Below, piece after piece: positions 52,443 through 61,310 of a stretch of 64,000 nucleotides of DNA. The stretch lies in NCBI RefSeq assembly GCF_000514815.1, contig NZ_AZWQ01000016.1:1-64000 (forward strand), read 5' to 3'. The DNA comes from Salinispora fenicalii (GTDB taxonomy: Bacteria > Actinomycetota > Actinomycetes > Mycobacteriales > Micromonosporaceae). The notes beneath the pieces are model-generated. The model had not been told where the DNA came from. It saw only the letters and a list, made by a program, of their open reading frames with translations, and did not search any database. A program made the translations under genes and the position numbers. Within the stretch, counting starts at the first letter, position 1. Every line of letters starts with the position of its first letter.

Positions 52443-53177
52443 TCAGTTCAGGAGGTCCGGCTGTTCACGGACGATGTCGGCGTACAGCGGGCGGAAGTTC
52501 AGCCGGGCGATCTCCGGCGTGCCGATCGTGCCGCGCGTCGCGGCGGCGGCCTCGTGGTCGATGGGCACCGGACTGCCGGCCGCCTCGGCCAGCAACTGCA
52601 CCTGACAGCTACGGTCCATCGTGATGAACCACCAGGCCGCCTCGGCGACAGACCCGCCCACGGTGAGCAGCCCGTGGTTACGCAGGATCACCGCCTTGGC
52701 CGGCCCGAGCGCCTCGGCGATCCGCTTGCCCTCGTCGTCGGCCAACACCACCCCGGTGTAGTCGTCGAAAACCGCGTGATCCTCGTAGAAGGCGCAGGCG
52801 TCCTGCGTGATCGGGCTCAGCGGACGGCCGAGAGTGCACCACGCCCGACCATAGGTCGAGTGGGTGTGTGCGGCGGCCACCGTGTCCGCCCGGGCGGTGT
52901 GCACGTGGGAATGGATGACATACCCAGCCGGGTTGATCCGGCCTCCGCCCTCCAGCACCGCGCCCGCCGAGTCCACAAGCAGCAGATCACTGACGCGGAC
53001 ATGCCCGAAGTGCATCCCGAACGGGTTGATCCAGAACCGGTCGGGGTGCTCCGGATCGCGGGCAGTCACATGGCCACCGGCGCCCTCGTCGAAGCCGAGG
53101 CGGGCGAAGAGCCGGCAGGTCGCGGCGAGCTGCCGCTGCCGCCGCAAACGCTCCTCGGTGGGGGTTCGCCCGGTCAT
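52443..53177 (-). CDS. Class II aldolase/adducin-family protein
   Basis: 244 aa from the ATG at 53177, overlapping the preceding stop. Features: LGFDEGAGGHVTARDPE, metal ligands in IHSHVHTARAD...AAAHTHSTYG, and RNHGLLTVGG. The zinc-binding His set of class II aldolases is intact. It could cleave or form a C-C bond on a hydroxy-carbonyl, though many family members have other roles. No sugar-phosphate genes are near, so a cluster-specific substrate is likely. Confidence 0.85.
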   Translation of the reverse strand: MTGRTPTEERLRRQRQLAATCRLFARLGFDEGAGGHVTARDPEHPDRFWINPFGMHFGHVRVSDLLLVDSAGAVLEGGGRINPAGYVIHSHVHTARADTVAAAHTHSTYGRAWCTLGRPLSPITQDACAFYEDHAVFDDYTGVVLADDEGKRIAEALGPAKAVILRNHGLLTVGGSVAEAAWWFITMDRSCQVQLLAEAAGSPVPIDHEAAAATRGTIGTPEIARLNFRPLYADIVREQPDLLN

Positions 53178-53875
53178 CCGCAGCCTCCCGCGGTGTCGGT
53201 GTCGAAGGACGCGCCCGCCGGGACACCGGCCATCGGGTCGGTGGCCGATCCGGTGTGGTTCACCCCGGCGGGCTGCCAGGCGCGCAGGAAGTGGTCGACC
53301 CGGTCCAGGCCCCAGAACCGGTGCCGGCCCCACCGGAGGTACGGGATGCCGAACACGTCGTCCTCATACGCGGTGACCAGGCACCCGGCCGCCTCTTCCC
53401 GGATCTGCTCGTCGTTCGGGGCGGCCTGGGCGCCGGCCGCGTCGAGGCCGGCCGCCAGGGCAGCCCGACCGATCACCTCGGGGGTGCAGATGTCCGCACC
53501 ACGCACCCAGCGCTCCGTCACCAGCGCGTCGTAGAACTGCACCGCCCGCCCCTGCCGGCGGGCCCAGAGCCAGGCCAGATGCGGCAGTTCCCACCAGGAG
53601 TCGACATCGATCGGCCAGGCCATCGCCAGACCCATCTGCTCCGCCAGCCGCTTGGTGTCCAGCAGGAGGTACCGGTGCTTGGCCCGGCTCATCTGCACGT
53701 AGTGGAACTCCGCCCCCCGCTCTGCCAGCGTGGCCGAGGTCCTGGTGTCCGGGTCCCAGTACGGGTACCAGTCGAGCCGGTCGAACACGTCCGGCACCGC
53801 CTGCCGCAGCTGGTACACCGCCAGCCAGCTGTACGGGCTGCGGAACGAGAAGTAGAGGCGAGGTCGGCGCTTCAC
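53174..53875 (-). CDS. 2-hydroxychromene-2-carboxylate isomerase-like (DsbA/kappa-GST fold)
   Basis: 233 aa; coupled on both sides by ATGA overlaps. N-terminal thioredoxin-like strand YFSFRSPYSWLAVYQL has Ser/Pro instead of a CxxC redox pair, as in HCCA isomerases and kappa-class GSTs. The end has VFGIPYLRWGRHRFWGLDR, also typical. These enzymes use glutathione-like thiols to isomerise double bonds. In actinomycetes the thiol cofactor would differ. A cis/trans isomerisation of a polyene intermediate is an attractive but unproven role. Confidence 0.8.
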   Translation of the reverse strand: MKRRPRLYFSFRSPYSWLAVYQLRQAVPDVFDRLDWYPYWDPDTRTSATLAERGAEFHYVQMSRAKHRYLLLDTKRLAEQMGLAMAWPIDVDSWWELPHLAWLWARRQGRAVQFYDALVTERWVRGADICTPEVIGRAALAAGLDAAGAQAAPNDEQIREEAAGCLVTAYEDDVFGIPYLRWGRHRFWGLDRVDHFLRAWQPAGVNHTGSATDPMAGVPAGASFDTDTAGGCG

Positions 53876-54810
53876 TCCACGCCCCCGGACAGGGCGCGGA
53901 GCACCTCGTCGTCGAACTCGGCCAGTTCCCCCGCGCGCGGACCGCCACTGATGGCGTAGCCGTGCAGGATCCGGGCGGTAGCGGTGTGCACCAGGCGGTC
54001 ACCCCGGCGGACGTAGCAGTCCATGCGGGCGTCGAACATGACGCCACGTAAGACGTCGACGACGGTCAGCACGGTATGTACCTGCTCCTCCATCCCGGCC
54101 GTCCCCACCAGCTGCACCCGGGCCCGGGAAACCACCGGTATCCAGGCCCGCTCGCGGACCAGCCGCCCCACGGAGATGCCCCGGTCGGCGAGGAACCGGT
54201 CCACCACCTCCTCCAACGCCCGGACGAACCCGGAGTGCTGCACCCGGTCGGAGAAGTGGCAGTAGAAGTACGGGGCCCGCCAGCTCCACAGGAAGGTGTT
54301 CGAGCCGACCGGGGTGAGCACGTCGGCGATGCTCTGGCCCGCGGCGATGGTCCGGTCGTCCGCGCGGGCGGGCACCCCGGCCGCGGCGACGGTCGGCACC
54401 ACCAGGTCCGCCAGGTGTTCGGGTGCCGCAGTGGAGACCGTCGCCGTGGGTTCCCGCACGAGGGCGATACGGACCTTGCCCCGCAGCACGACCAGATCCT
54501 GCCCGCCGCGGTGGACCGTCATCCGCACCGTTAGCCTGGCGCCCGAGTCACCGGTCACCTCGACCCGGACCTCGTCGTCAACCTCCAGTGTCGCGGGCAG
54601 CTGCACCGAGCAGTCGACGACCTCCACCCCGAGGCCGTACTCATGGAAAAGGTCCCGCGCTCCCGGGCCGCGGTCGCGCAGCCACTGCAGAACCGCCTCC
54701 TCGGTCAGGTAGATGAAGTGCTTGAAGCCGATCCAGGTGCGGATGTTCGCCCCTTCGTAGCGGGGCCGGCCGACCAGGACGGTCAGCGGGGCGGTGGGCG
54801 CACTGGTCAT
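53872..54810 (-). CDS. Tandem hot-dog thioesterase-like protein
   Basis: 312 aa; ATG at 54810 after GGAGGAG. Two hot-dog-like halves: about 10-125 (VLVGRPRYEGANIRTWIGFK, HEYGLGVEVVDCSVQL) and about 160-300 (FLWSWRAPYFYCHFSDRVQH, SGFVRALEEVVDRFLADRGI). The second half resembles 4-hydroxybenzoyl-CoA thioesterases. Likely hydrolyses or transfers the finished acyl thioester. Which half is catalytic is not certain. Confidence 0.75.
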   Translation of the reverse strand: MTSAPTAPLTVLVGRPRYEGANIRTWIGFKHFIYLTEEAVLQWLRDRGPGARDLFHEYGLGVEVVDCSVQLPATLEVDDEVRVEVTGDSGARLTVRMTVHRGGQDLVVLRGKVRIALVREPTATVSTAAPEHLADLVVPTVAAAGVPARADDRTIAAGQSIADVLTPVGSNTFLWSWRAPYFYCHFSDRVQHSGFVRALEEVVDRFLADRGISVGRLVRERAWIPVVSRARVQLVGTAGMEEQVHTVLTVVDVLRGVMFDARMDCYVRRGDRLVHTATARILHGYAISGGPRAGELAEFDDEVLRALSGGVE

Positions 54811-54825
54811 TCGTCTGCTCCTCCG

Positions 54826-55614
54826 TCAGGGACGTACCGCCACCTGGCCCACCTCACCGACGAACCGGGTGGCCTGCTCGGCGACCTCGACGGCGTGGCG
54901 AACGTGGCAGAAGTGGTCGTAGTGCTCGTGCACCAGCAGGGTCGCCCGGGGCATGTCCCGACCCAGGGTCGCCGCCGCCGCCGGGGACAGGGTCGGGTCA
55001 GCCCCGCCGGCCAGGATCAGCGTGGGAGTGGTGACCGTGGTCAGGGCCAGGGTGCCGCTGCCGATGAACTGGTCGAAGACGGTGAGGAAGCCGGCCGGTC
55101 CGATCCGGTCGATCGCTTTGGTGATCATGCCGTCCAGCACGGCCTGGTCCAACGTCCGAAGCCGCTGGCCCAGCCGCAACCGAAGACCGTCGCGAATGTG
55201 CCGGTCGAAGGTACGCCGGGCCCGGTCGAAGACCTGCCAGGTGACGGGCTGCTCCGGCGGGCAGTAGAGCGGGCAGATCAGCACCGTCGCCCGGGCCGAC
55301 GAGCGACCGGCGGCCAGCAGCTCCAGCGTCGCGTTGGCCCCGAAGGAATGCGCCACGATGGTGTCCGGTGGCCGAGGTAGCCGCTGCAGCCCGGCCGCCA
55401 GCCAACCGGCCGCGGACTCCTGCCGGCGCCACCGGTAGTCGTTCCCGGGCCGCCAGGGCAGGTCCAGGACCAGCACCCGCCAACGGGGGTCGAAGGCACG
55501 GGCGAGTGGCCGCCACGACTCCCACGAGTCCTCCAGCCCGTGGGCCAGCACCACCAGGTCGCCTCCGGGTGCCCCCGGGCTCAGCTCGTGCACCGGCGGC
55601 GCTCCACTTTTCAC
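54826..55614 (-). CDS. Alpha/beta hydrolase
   Basis: 262 aa; GTG at 55614 overlapping the KS-like stop. HGLEDSWESWRPLARAF oxyanion region, nucleophile Ser in AHSFGANA, Asp in GGADPTLS, and His in EHYDHFCHV. Catalytic triad plausible. It could be an additional thioesterase or an ester hydrolase in cluster 2. Confidence 0.8.
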   Translation of the reverse strand: MKSGAPPVHELSPGAPGGDLVVLAHGLEDSWESWRPLARAFDPRWRVLVLDLPWRPGNDYRWRRQESAAGWLAAGLQRLPRPPDTIVAHSFGANATLELLAAGRSSARATVLICPLYCPPEQPVTWQVFDRARRTFDRHIRDGLRLRLGQRLRTLDQAVLDGMITKAIDRIGPAGFLTVFDQFIGSGTLALTTVTTPTLILAGGADPTLSPAAAATLGRDMPRATLLVHEHYDHFCHVRHAVEVAEQATRFVGEVGQVAVRP

Positions 55615-56609
55615 CGATCCGCCCTCCGCCCCTCGTCGAGCCGGACGGCCCTTCGGCCGTCGATGTCGTCACCGCAGCCGACGCTCACCGGACCGGGCGC
55701 ACCGGCGGCCAGCAGGGTCGCGGCCAGCGCGACGTTGACCACCCCGGCCGCGCCGTAGCAGTCGCCCCACCGAGCAGCCGGGTCGAAGCCGTCCGGCCCG
55801 AGACGGTACGGCGCGGGGGGACCCGGCTCCGGCCGCACGGTCGGCTCCGCAACGGCCGGCTCAGCCGTGAGCACCAGGCAGGCCGCCCCGGCGCGCAGCG
55901 GAGCAGCGGGTCGGCCGGCCCGATGCAGGTCGGTGGCGACCTCGTCGGCCGGCTCGACACCCACCACGATCACCCGCGTGGCCCGGCGGGCACGCAGCAG
56001 CCGGACGGCGGTATCGATGGCGTCCAGACCGGCGGTGGACCCGGAGCAGATCATCAGGTTCGGACCGCCGAAGCCGTACCAGAGGGCAATGGTGCTGGCG
56101 ACCACGTTGCTGGAGGCATTCGGCGCGGTCAGCGGGCTGACCGCGCGACCGCCGTCGCGGCGCACCGTCCGGATCACGTCGGCTACCGTGGCGACGTTGC
56201 CGAGGTTGCTCGCGACCACCACGGCCACGCCGGGGTCGACCTGCACCGGTGCGGGACGGCCCCGGGGCAGACCGAAGGCCCGGTGGACGGCGCAGAGCGC
56301 CAGCCGGGTGGCCGGCTCCTTGGCCAGCAACCCCTTGGGGCCAAGCACCTCGCGCGCCCGGTCAGCTGGCACGGCGCCGCGCAGCGCCGCAAACAGTGGC
56401 CGCGCGGCGACCCCCGACCAGTCGGCCAGGTCGGCGGCGAGGGCGTCCGAGTCGGGCAGGTGGAGCGCCCATCTGGCCAGCCGAACGCCGGTCGGACCGG
56501 TACCGGGTGCGGGAGCCGCGTCGCCGCTCGGGGCGGGGACCGAGGAGTCGGTCCGCGCCGCCGTCGTGCGGGCCACGACGGGAAGGTGGTCCGCGGCCGG
56601 GCTACTCAC
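55611..56609 (-). CDS. Degenerate ketosynthase-like protein without active-site Cys
   Basis: 332 aa, shorter than usual (about 400). Thiolase-fold hallmarks remain (VVVASNLGNVATVADVI, NASSNVVASTIALWYGF, DAIDTAVRLLRARRATRVIVVG), but the nucleophile region reads ICSGSTAGLDAI, with Ser where the active Cys should align, and the HGTGT and GHT blocks are missing. It probably serves as a structural or chain-length partner rather than a condensing enzyme. Coupled on both sides by overlaps. Confidence 0.75.
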   Translation of the reverse strand: MSSPAADHLPVVARTTAARTDSSVPAPSGDAAPAPGTGPTGVRLARWALHLPDSDALAADLADWSGVAARPLFAALRGAVPADRAREVLGPKGLLAKEPATRLALCAVHRAFGLPRGRPAPVQVDPGVAVVVASNLGNVATVADVIRTVRRDGGRAVSPLTAPNASSNVVASTIALWYGFGGPNLMICSGSTAGLDAIDTAVRLLRARRATRVIVVGVEPADEVATDLHRAGRPAAPLRAGAACLVLTAEPAVAEPTVRPEPGPPAPYRLGPDGFDPAARWGDCYGAAGVVNVALAATLLAAGAPGPVSVGCGDDIDGRRAVRLDEGRRADR

Positions 56610-57721
56610 GCGGACTCCACCAGTGTGACCGCGTTGACGCCACCGAAGCCGAAGGCCTCGGACTGCACCAGCCCGGGGGCCAGCGCCGTCGGCCCGGTGG
56701 CGAAGCGCAGCCCGGAACCGTCTGGGAGCGGCCGACGCAGCCCGACCACCGGTGGCACCTGCCCGCTGGTCAGGCAGCGCGCGGCCACGTCGAGGTTGAC
56801 CATGGCGGCGGCGCCGGAGGTGTGCCCGACGGCCCCCTTGACGGCGGTGACGACCGGATCACCGCCGGCCGCGACGAGTACCTGTCGCAGGGCCGCGCAC
56901 TCGGCGGGGTCGTTGAGAGCGGTGCCGGTACCGTGCGCCACCACCAGATCCACCTCGCTCGCGACGCGGCCGGCGCGACTCAACGCGTCCCGCATGGCGC
57001 GGCCGATCCCCGTCACCGAGGGGGCGGTCTCGTGGTGGGCGTCGCAGGACAGGCCGGTCGCGAGGATCCTGGCCACAGCCGGCCGGGTGTCGTCGTCGGG
57101 AACCAGAACGGCCGCGGCGGCACCGTCGCCGAGCAGTACCCCCTGCCGGTCCGCGTCGAACGGACGCACCGCGTCCGTGGGTTGGTCGGCGACCCGGCCG
57201 ATCATCGCCAACATCGATTCGGTGGTGGCGTCGGTTCCGCAGACCAGCACCGCGTCGGCTTCCCCAAGCGTCAGATGGTCCTCGGCGAGGGCCAGGACGT
57301 GCCCGCCGGCACTACAGGCGTTGCTCAGTGTCAGCACCGTCCGCAGCCCCGGCACCGCCTCCCGTAGAACATCGCCGAAGTGCAGCCGGTGGAGCGGGAA
57401 CCGTGGACCACTGCTGGCGAGGGCTTCCACCGCGGCCAGTTCCCGCAGACCCGTTCCGACCAACGCGACCATCCGACGCGCGGCCGGGTCGATGCCGCTG
57501 GCGGCGATGGCCCGGCGGGCACAGTCGGCGAGCCACCGGCTCGCCGCCCACACCCGTGCGCCGCCGTCGTCGATGTGGTAGCCGTGAGCGACGTTCAGCG
57601 CCGCCGGGTCACCGTGTCGCAGCGGCCCGAGTCCGCTCCGTCCGGCCAGCAGCGCGGCGAAGGTCTCCGCCCCGTCGCCGAGGCAGGTCCGCACCGCACT
57701 AGCGACCAGACGCGCCGGCAC
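56606..57721 (-). CDS. Beta-ketoacyl synthase with full catalytic triad
   Basis: 371 aa from the GTG at 57721, overlapping the previous gene by 23 bases. Active Cys C136 (LSNACSAGG), His in VAHGTGTALND and His in KGAVGHTSGAAA are all present, with GFGGVNA at the end. It is competent for condensation. Having two complete KS and two defective ones in one operon suggests two KS/CLF heterodimers, for example one for chain start and one for elongation. Confidence 0.85.
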   Translation of the reverse strand: MPARLVASAVRTCLGDGAETFAALLAGRSGLGPLRHGDPAALNVAHGYHIDDGGARVWAASRWLADCARRAIAASGIDPAARRMVALVGTGLRELAAVEALASSGPRFPLHRLHFGDVLREAVPGLRTVLTLSNACSAGGHVLALAEDHLTLGEADAVLVCGTDATTESMLAMIGRVADQPTDAVRPFDADRQGVLLGDGAAAAVLVPDDDTRPAVARILATGLSCDAHHETAPSVTGIGRAMRDALSRAGRVASEVDLVVAHGTGTALNDPAECAALRQVLVAAGGDPVVTAVKGAVGHTSGAAAMVNLDVAARCLTSGQVPPVVGLRRPLPDGSGLRFATGPTALAPGLVQSEAFGFGGVNAVTLVESA

Positions 57722-58853
57722 CGAACCACCCCCTGACGATGGCGGCGGCGGTGCCGCCGTCCGGGCTGCGCGCGGTCAACAGCGTCAGCGTCGGGGCGGC
57801 CTCGGCCGGGGCGGCGGCAAGGAAGGTGGCCAGGGCCAGGCCGCCGGTGGCGGCATCGCAGCGGCCAAAGAGGCGGCTGACCCGCAGCCGGGTCGGCTGG
57901 TGGCCGAGAGCCGCACAGGCCGGGACGTACTCGTCGGTGTCGTCCGGCTCCGTCTCCCCGGTCAACACGGCGGTGATCTCGATCGGGTCGACCCCGGCCC
58001 GCCGTACCGCGCGCCGGACACAGCCGGTCAGGGCCCGGTCCGCCGCCGCGCCGCCGCCCGGCCCGTACGCAGTGGTGAGGGCGAGGATCTCGGCCTCCGG
58101 GTACGGGCCGGTCCAGTCTGGACGAACAGTCCGGGCCAGCAGGAACACCGTGGCTGCCTCCCCGGTCGGCACTTGCTGCCCCGGGCGCCCGGTCAACGAG
58201 GTCACCCAGGCCCGGTGTGGGCTGAACTCCTCGACCGCTCCCACCAGCATCGCGTCGACGTATCCGCAGGTGATGGCGTTGCTGCCGTAGCGCAGGGCGT
58301 CGAGGAAGGCCAGCGGGCCGGTGGCCACCGTGGCGTTCACCCCCCGCAACCCGTACCGGATGGCGGCCTGGCCCGCGGCACAGTTCATCACCGTGTTCGG
58401 GAACAGCACCGGGTTGACCTGGTACGGCTTTTCCTGGACCAGGGTGTCCCGGGTGTAACCGCTGGTGGACCGGAAGCTGCCCAGCGAGGTTCCGAGCACC
58501 ACCCCCAGCCGGGCCCGGTTGGTGTCGTTCACGTCGGCCTGCGCGTCCCGCAGGGCGTCGCCGCAGGCCACCACCGCCAGCGCGGTGGCCCGGTCGTAGA
58601 AGCTGGTGCCCTTGCGCCCGAGATGGGCGCGGACGTCGAAGTCGACCCGGGCGTGCCCGGTCAGGGTGGGCAGCGGCTCGTCGACCAGCGTGGTCACCTC
58701 CACCGGGGTAGCCGGTGCCGGCTCCGCCAGCACCGTGCGGCCGTCGGTCGTGGGCACCGCGACCTGCGCACCGGCCAGCCGGTCGGCCAGCGCGGCACGC
58801 CCCACACCGGCCGGGCCGACCGCGCTCCACCCGGTGACCACGACGCCCGTCAT
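57699..58853 (-). CDS. Ketosynthase-like chain-length-factor protein
   Basis: 384 aa; ATG at 58853 overlapping the FabF-like stop. KS fold (VVVTGWSAVGPAGVG, VLGTSLGSFRSTSG), but the nucleophile region is NATVATGPLAFLDAL with no Cys, and the usual HGTGT is replaced by VLTGETEPDDTDEY. This is the pattern of chain-length factors that dimerise with an active KS, here most likely the FabF-like protein encoded next to it. Confidence 0.8.
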   Translation of the reverse strand: MTGVVVTGWSAVGPAGVGRAALADRLAGAQVAVPTTDGRTVLAEPAPATPVEVTTLVDEPLPTLTGHARVDFDVRAHLGRKGTSFYDRATALAVVACGDALRDAQADVNDTNRARLGVVLGTSLGSFRSTSGYTRDTLVQEKPYQVNPVLFPNTVMNCAAGQAAIRYGLRGVNATVATGPLAFLDALRYGSNAITCGYVDAMLVGAVEEFSPHRAWVTSLTGRPGQQVPTGEAATVFLLARTVRPDWTGPYPEAEILALTTAYGPGGGAAADRALTGCVRRAVRRAGVDPIEITAVLTGETEPDDTDEYVPACAALGHQPTRLRVSRLFGRCDAATGGLALATFLAAAPAEAAPTLTLLTARSPDGGTAAAIVRGWFGAGASGR

Positions 58854-60055
58854 TCCACGGCTCCGATCAGGACGATGGCGTTGTTACCGCCGAAGGCGAA
58901 CCCGTTGTTCTGCACCACCCGGACGGCGGCTGTCCGGGCGGTGTTCGGCACCGGATCCAGCCGGTCCAACGCCGGGTCGGGATTCGACCAATTGATCGTG
59001 GGCGGCAGGAACCCGTGTGCGATGGCGAGGGTCCCGGCGATCGCACCGAACCCGCTGGCCGCCCCCATGGTGTGGCCAATCATCGACTTGATCGAGCTGA
59101 CCGGAGGCACCCGGTCACCGAACACGTCGAGGATGGCGTGCGCCTCCACCGAGTCGTTGGCCGGCGTCCCGGTGCCGTGGGCACTGATGTAGTCCACATC
59201 CTCGGGTTTGATCGAGGCGTTGCGGTGCGCCATCCGCATGCACTCGGCGATGCTGGTCCGGTCCGGCGCGACCGGGTGGTTGGCGTCACAGTTGAGCCCG
59301 TACCCAAGCACCTCGGCATAGATCCGTGCGCCCCGGTCCCGGGCCTGGTCGAGGTTCTCCAGCATCAGGATCGCTCCACCCTCGCCGGTGAGGATGCCGG
59401 AGCGGTCCCGATCGAACGGTGAGCAGGCGTCCGCGGTGAGCGCGCCCAGTCGGTAGAAGCCGGCATGCGCCCAGCGGCACACCGAGTCGGCACCGCCGGC
59501 GAACATCACGTCGGCCTCGCCGGTGGCCAGCATGTCGTAGGCGTAACCGATCGCGTAGTTGCTCGCCGAGCAGGCGGTGGCCAGGGTAAGGGACTCCCCG
59601 GTCAGTTCCAGTTCGGTGTTCACCGCGTGGGCGAGCCGGCCGGCTGTGATCTGACCGAGCAGGTCGGGGTCCATCTGATCGAAGCCGCCCTCCACCTGCT
59701 GTGCGGTGACCGCCTCAACCACGACCGACTCCCCGCTCGTGGTCCCCACGACCGCCCCGACCCGGTCGGCCTCGACCGCGGCCGGGTCGAGGCCGGAGTC
59801 GGTCAGGGCCAGTCGCGCGGCCGCGGCCGCAAACTGGCTGGACCGACCCCACCGTGCCGCGTCGATCCGACGCAGCAGCCGTTCCGGCTGGAAGTCGGGC
59901 ACCTCGCCGGCGTTGCGGTGCGGAAAACCACTCGCGTCGAAGCTGCTGATCGGGGAGATGCCCGACCGACCCGTGCGCAGGCCGTCGGTGAACGCGGACA
60001 CCCCGATGCCGATGCTGGACACCGGGCCGAGCCCGGTCACCACGACCCGGTTCAC
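58850..60055 (-). CDS. FabF-type beta-ketoacyl-ACP synthase
   Basis: 401 aa; GTG at 60055, four bases after the ACP gene. C162 (ATACSASNY), H293 (SAHGTGTPAND) and His in KSMIGHTMGAAS form a complete triad; GGNNA at the C-terminus. It resembles FabF and type II polyene-type ketosynthases. Next to ACP and the chain-length-factor-like protein it forms the elongation core of cluster 2. Confidence 0.9.
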   Translation of the reverse strand: MNRVVVTGLGPVSSIGIGVSAFTDGLRTGRSGISPISSFDASGFPHRNAGEVPDFQPERLLRRIDAARWGRSSQFAAAAARLALTDSGLDPAAVEADRVGAVVGTTSGESVVVEAVTAQQVEGGFDQMDPDLLGQITAGRLAHAVNTELELTGESLTLATACSASNYAIGYAYDMLATGEADVMFAGGADSVCRWAHAGFYRLGALTADACSPFDRDRSGILTGEGGAILMLENLDQARDRGARIYAEVLGYGLNCDANHPVAPDRTSIAECMRMAHRNASIKPEDVDYISAHGTGTPANDSVEAHAILDVFGDRVPPVSSIKSMIGHTMGAASGFGAIAGTLAIAHGFLPPTINWSNPDPALDRLDPVPNTARTAAVRVVQNNGFAFGGNNAIVLIGAVE

Positions 60056-60059
60056 CGGC

Positions 60060-60314
60060 TCAAGCCCCGCCAGCTGAGTGCCGCACCACCGCGTCGTAGA
60101 CCGCTTTGAGGTTGTTCAGCTGCGGCAGTTCCGACTGCGGGATCTCGATCTTGAATTTTTTGTCGATCCGGGCCAGGATCTCGATGGCGCGCAGCGAGTC
60201 GGCCTCGTAGTCCGCCACGAAGTCGCCGGTTTCGGTGAGCTCCTCAGACTCGAGCTCCAGCACCTCCGCCACGATGTCGCGAAGTTCGGCCATACGGGGG
60301 TCGGTCTGCGTCAT
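60060..60314 (-). CDS. Acyl carrier protein
   Basis: 84 aa; ATG at 60314 overlapping the hot-dog gene stop. Standard ACP: LRDIVAEVLELESEELTETG, phosphopantetheine Ser in YEADSLRAIEIL, then FKIEIPQSELPQLNNLKAV. It carries the growing chain for the dissociated synthase. Confidence 0.92.
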   Translation of the reverse strand: MTQTDPRMAELRDIVAEVLELESEELTETGDFVADYEADSLRAIEILARIDKKFKIEIPQSELPQLNNLKAVYDAVVRHSAGGA

Positions 60315-60889
60315 GACAGGTCAGCCTTTCCAGCGGAGGGATGACGGAGCCGGGAACTCCCCGCACCGGGACGGCTCCCGAGCTGCGGGGGCATCGGTGG
60401 CCCCGGGGCGGCGGCCCTGGCCGGCGCCACGAGCGCCGTTCGCGAACGTCGGGCGGCCATGAGAGTGCCAACGTGCGCGACGCGTCGGTCACCGACGTAC
60501 GTCTCGCCGGTGGCGAAGGCGGTGTCGGCGATCACCCGTTCGAGGCGGACGGTGTGCCGAAGCACATCGCCCGGGAAGACGGTGCCGTCGAAACGCATGT
60601 CCCGCGCGCCGACGAACATCAGCACCGAGTCATCGTCAACCGGCGAGCCGGCGTCGGCGAGCCAGAGCAGCGCCGCCGTCTGCCCGAGCGACTCCACCAG
60701 GAGCGAGGCGGGATAGGCGTAGTCACCGGGCGGGGCGGCGTCGGTCAGATCGCGGTAGCAGGGCTCATTTCCGGTGACCGCCTTGACCGCCTCGATGCGG
60801 GTACCCGGAGTCATGCTGAGCACCCGGTCGACCAGCAGCAGGGGGTAGCGCTGCGGTAGCAGCGCACGGATCTGATGGTGGTCAAGCAT
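60311..60889 (-). CDS. FabZ-like hot-dog protein lacking the catalytic His
   Basis: 192 aa; ATG at 60889. N-terminus LLPQRYPLLLVDRVLSM resembles FabZ (with Gln for the first conserved His), and the helix YPASLLVESLGQTAALL keeps the catalytic Glu (E66). The GHFPG block carrying the catalytic His, 14 residues before that Glu, is absent (AAPPGDYAYPAS). Its basic C-terminal 45 residues are low complexity. It probably pairs with the hot-dog protein encoded upstream, which has both residues. Confidence 0.8.
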   Translation of the reverse strand: MLDHHQIRALLPQRYPLLLVDRVLSMTPGTRIEAVKAVTGNEPCYRDLTDAAPPGDYAYPASLLVESLGQTAALLWLADAGSPVDDDSVLMFVGARDMRFDGTVFPGDVLRHTVRLERVIADTAFATGETYVGDRRVAHVGTLMAARRSRTALVAPARAAAPGPPMPPQLGSRPGAGSSRLRHPSAGKADLS

Positions 60890-61310
60890 CGCTGTCTCCG
60901 AAGCGGGCTCGGATGGTCACCGCCGTGATCTCGTCGGCGCGGCACCCCGAGGCCCGGACCGACCAGCCATGGGGCCCCTCGGCGGTCGCGACGACGTGGA
61001 GGGTCAGCCGGTCCGGCGGCAGCAGCGGGGCGAGAAACCGCACCGCGTCGACGGAGACCAGCCGCAGGCGGGGCCGCCCGGGAGTCCGCAGCGCCACGTC
61101 CACGGCCTGCGCCAGCGCCTCGATGACGAACACCCCGGGGAACACCGGGAAGCCGGGGAAATGCCCACACAGGTTTGGGTCATCAGCGTGGATCGGCACC
61201 CCCACCACCACGTCGACCTGCGGTCCGTCGGCGCCGACCTGGAGGTCGTCGAAAGCGGCCAACGGTGCGGCCCCCGGTGGGCAGGGTCGGGTCGTGGTCG
61301 GGGCACTCAC
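60882..61310 (-). CDS. FabA/FabZ-type 3-hydroxyacyl-ACP dehydratase
   Basis: 142 aa; GTG at 61310 overlapping the FabG stop. The core [20 protein letters not shown] contains H50 and E64 at the FabZ spacing of 14, so the dehydratase dyad is intact. The gene overlaps the second hot-dog gene by eight bases, in line with a heteromeric dehydratase as found in some type II polyene and aryl polyene systems. Confidence 0.85.
   Translation of the reverse strand: MSAPTTTRPCPPGAAPLAAFDDLQVGADGPQVDVVVGVPIHADDPNLCGHFPGFPVFPGVFVIEALAQAVDVALRTPGRPRLRLVSVDAVRFLAPLLPPDRLTLHVVATAEGPHGWSVRASGCRADEITAVTIRARFGDSDA

Noticed and set aside
55368..57581. 737-residue open frame on the plus strand
   Set aside because: Antisense to the ketosynthase-like genes, Arg/Pro/Thr-rich and without any recognisable domain.
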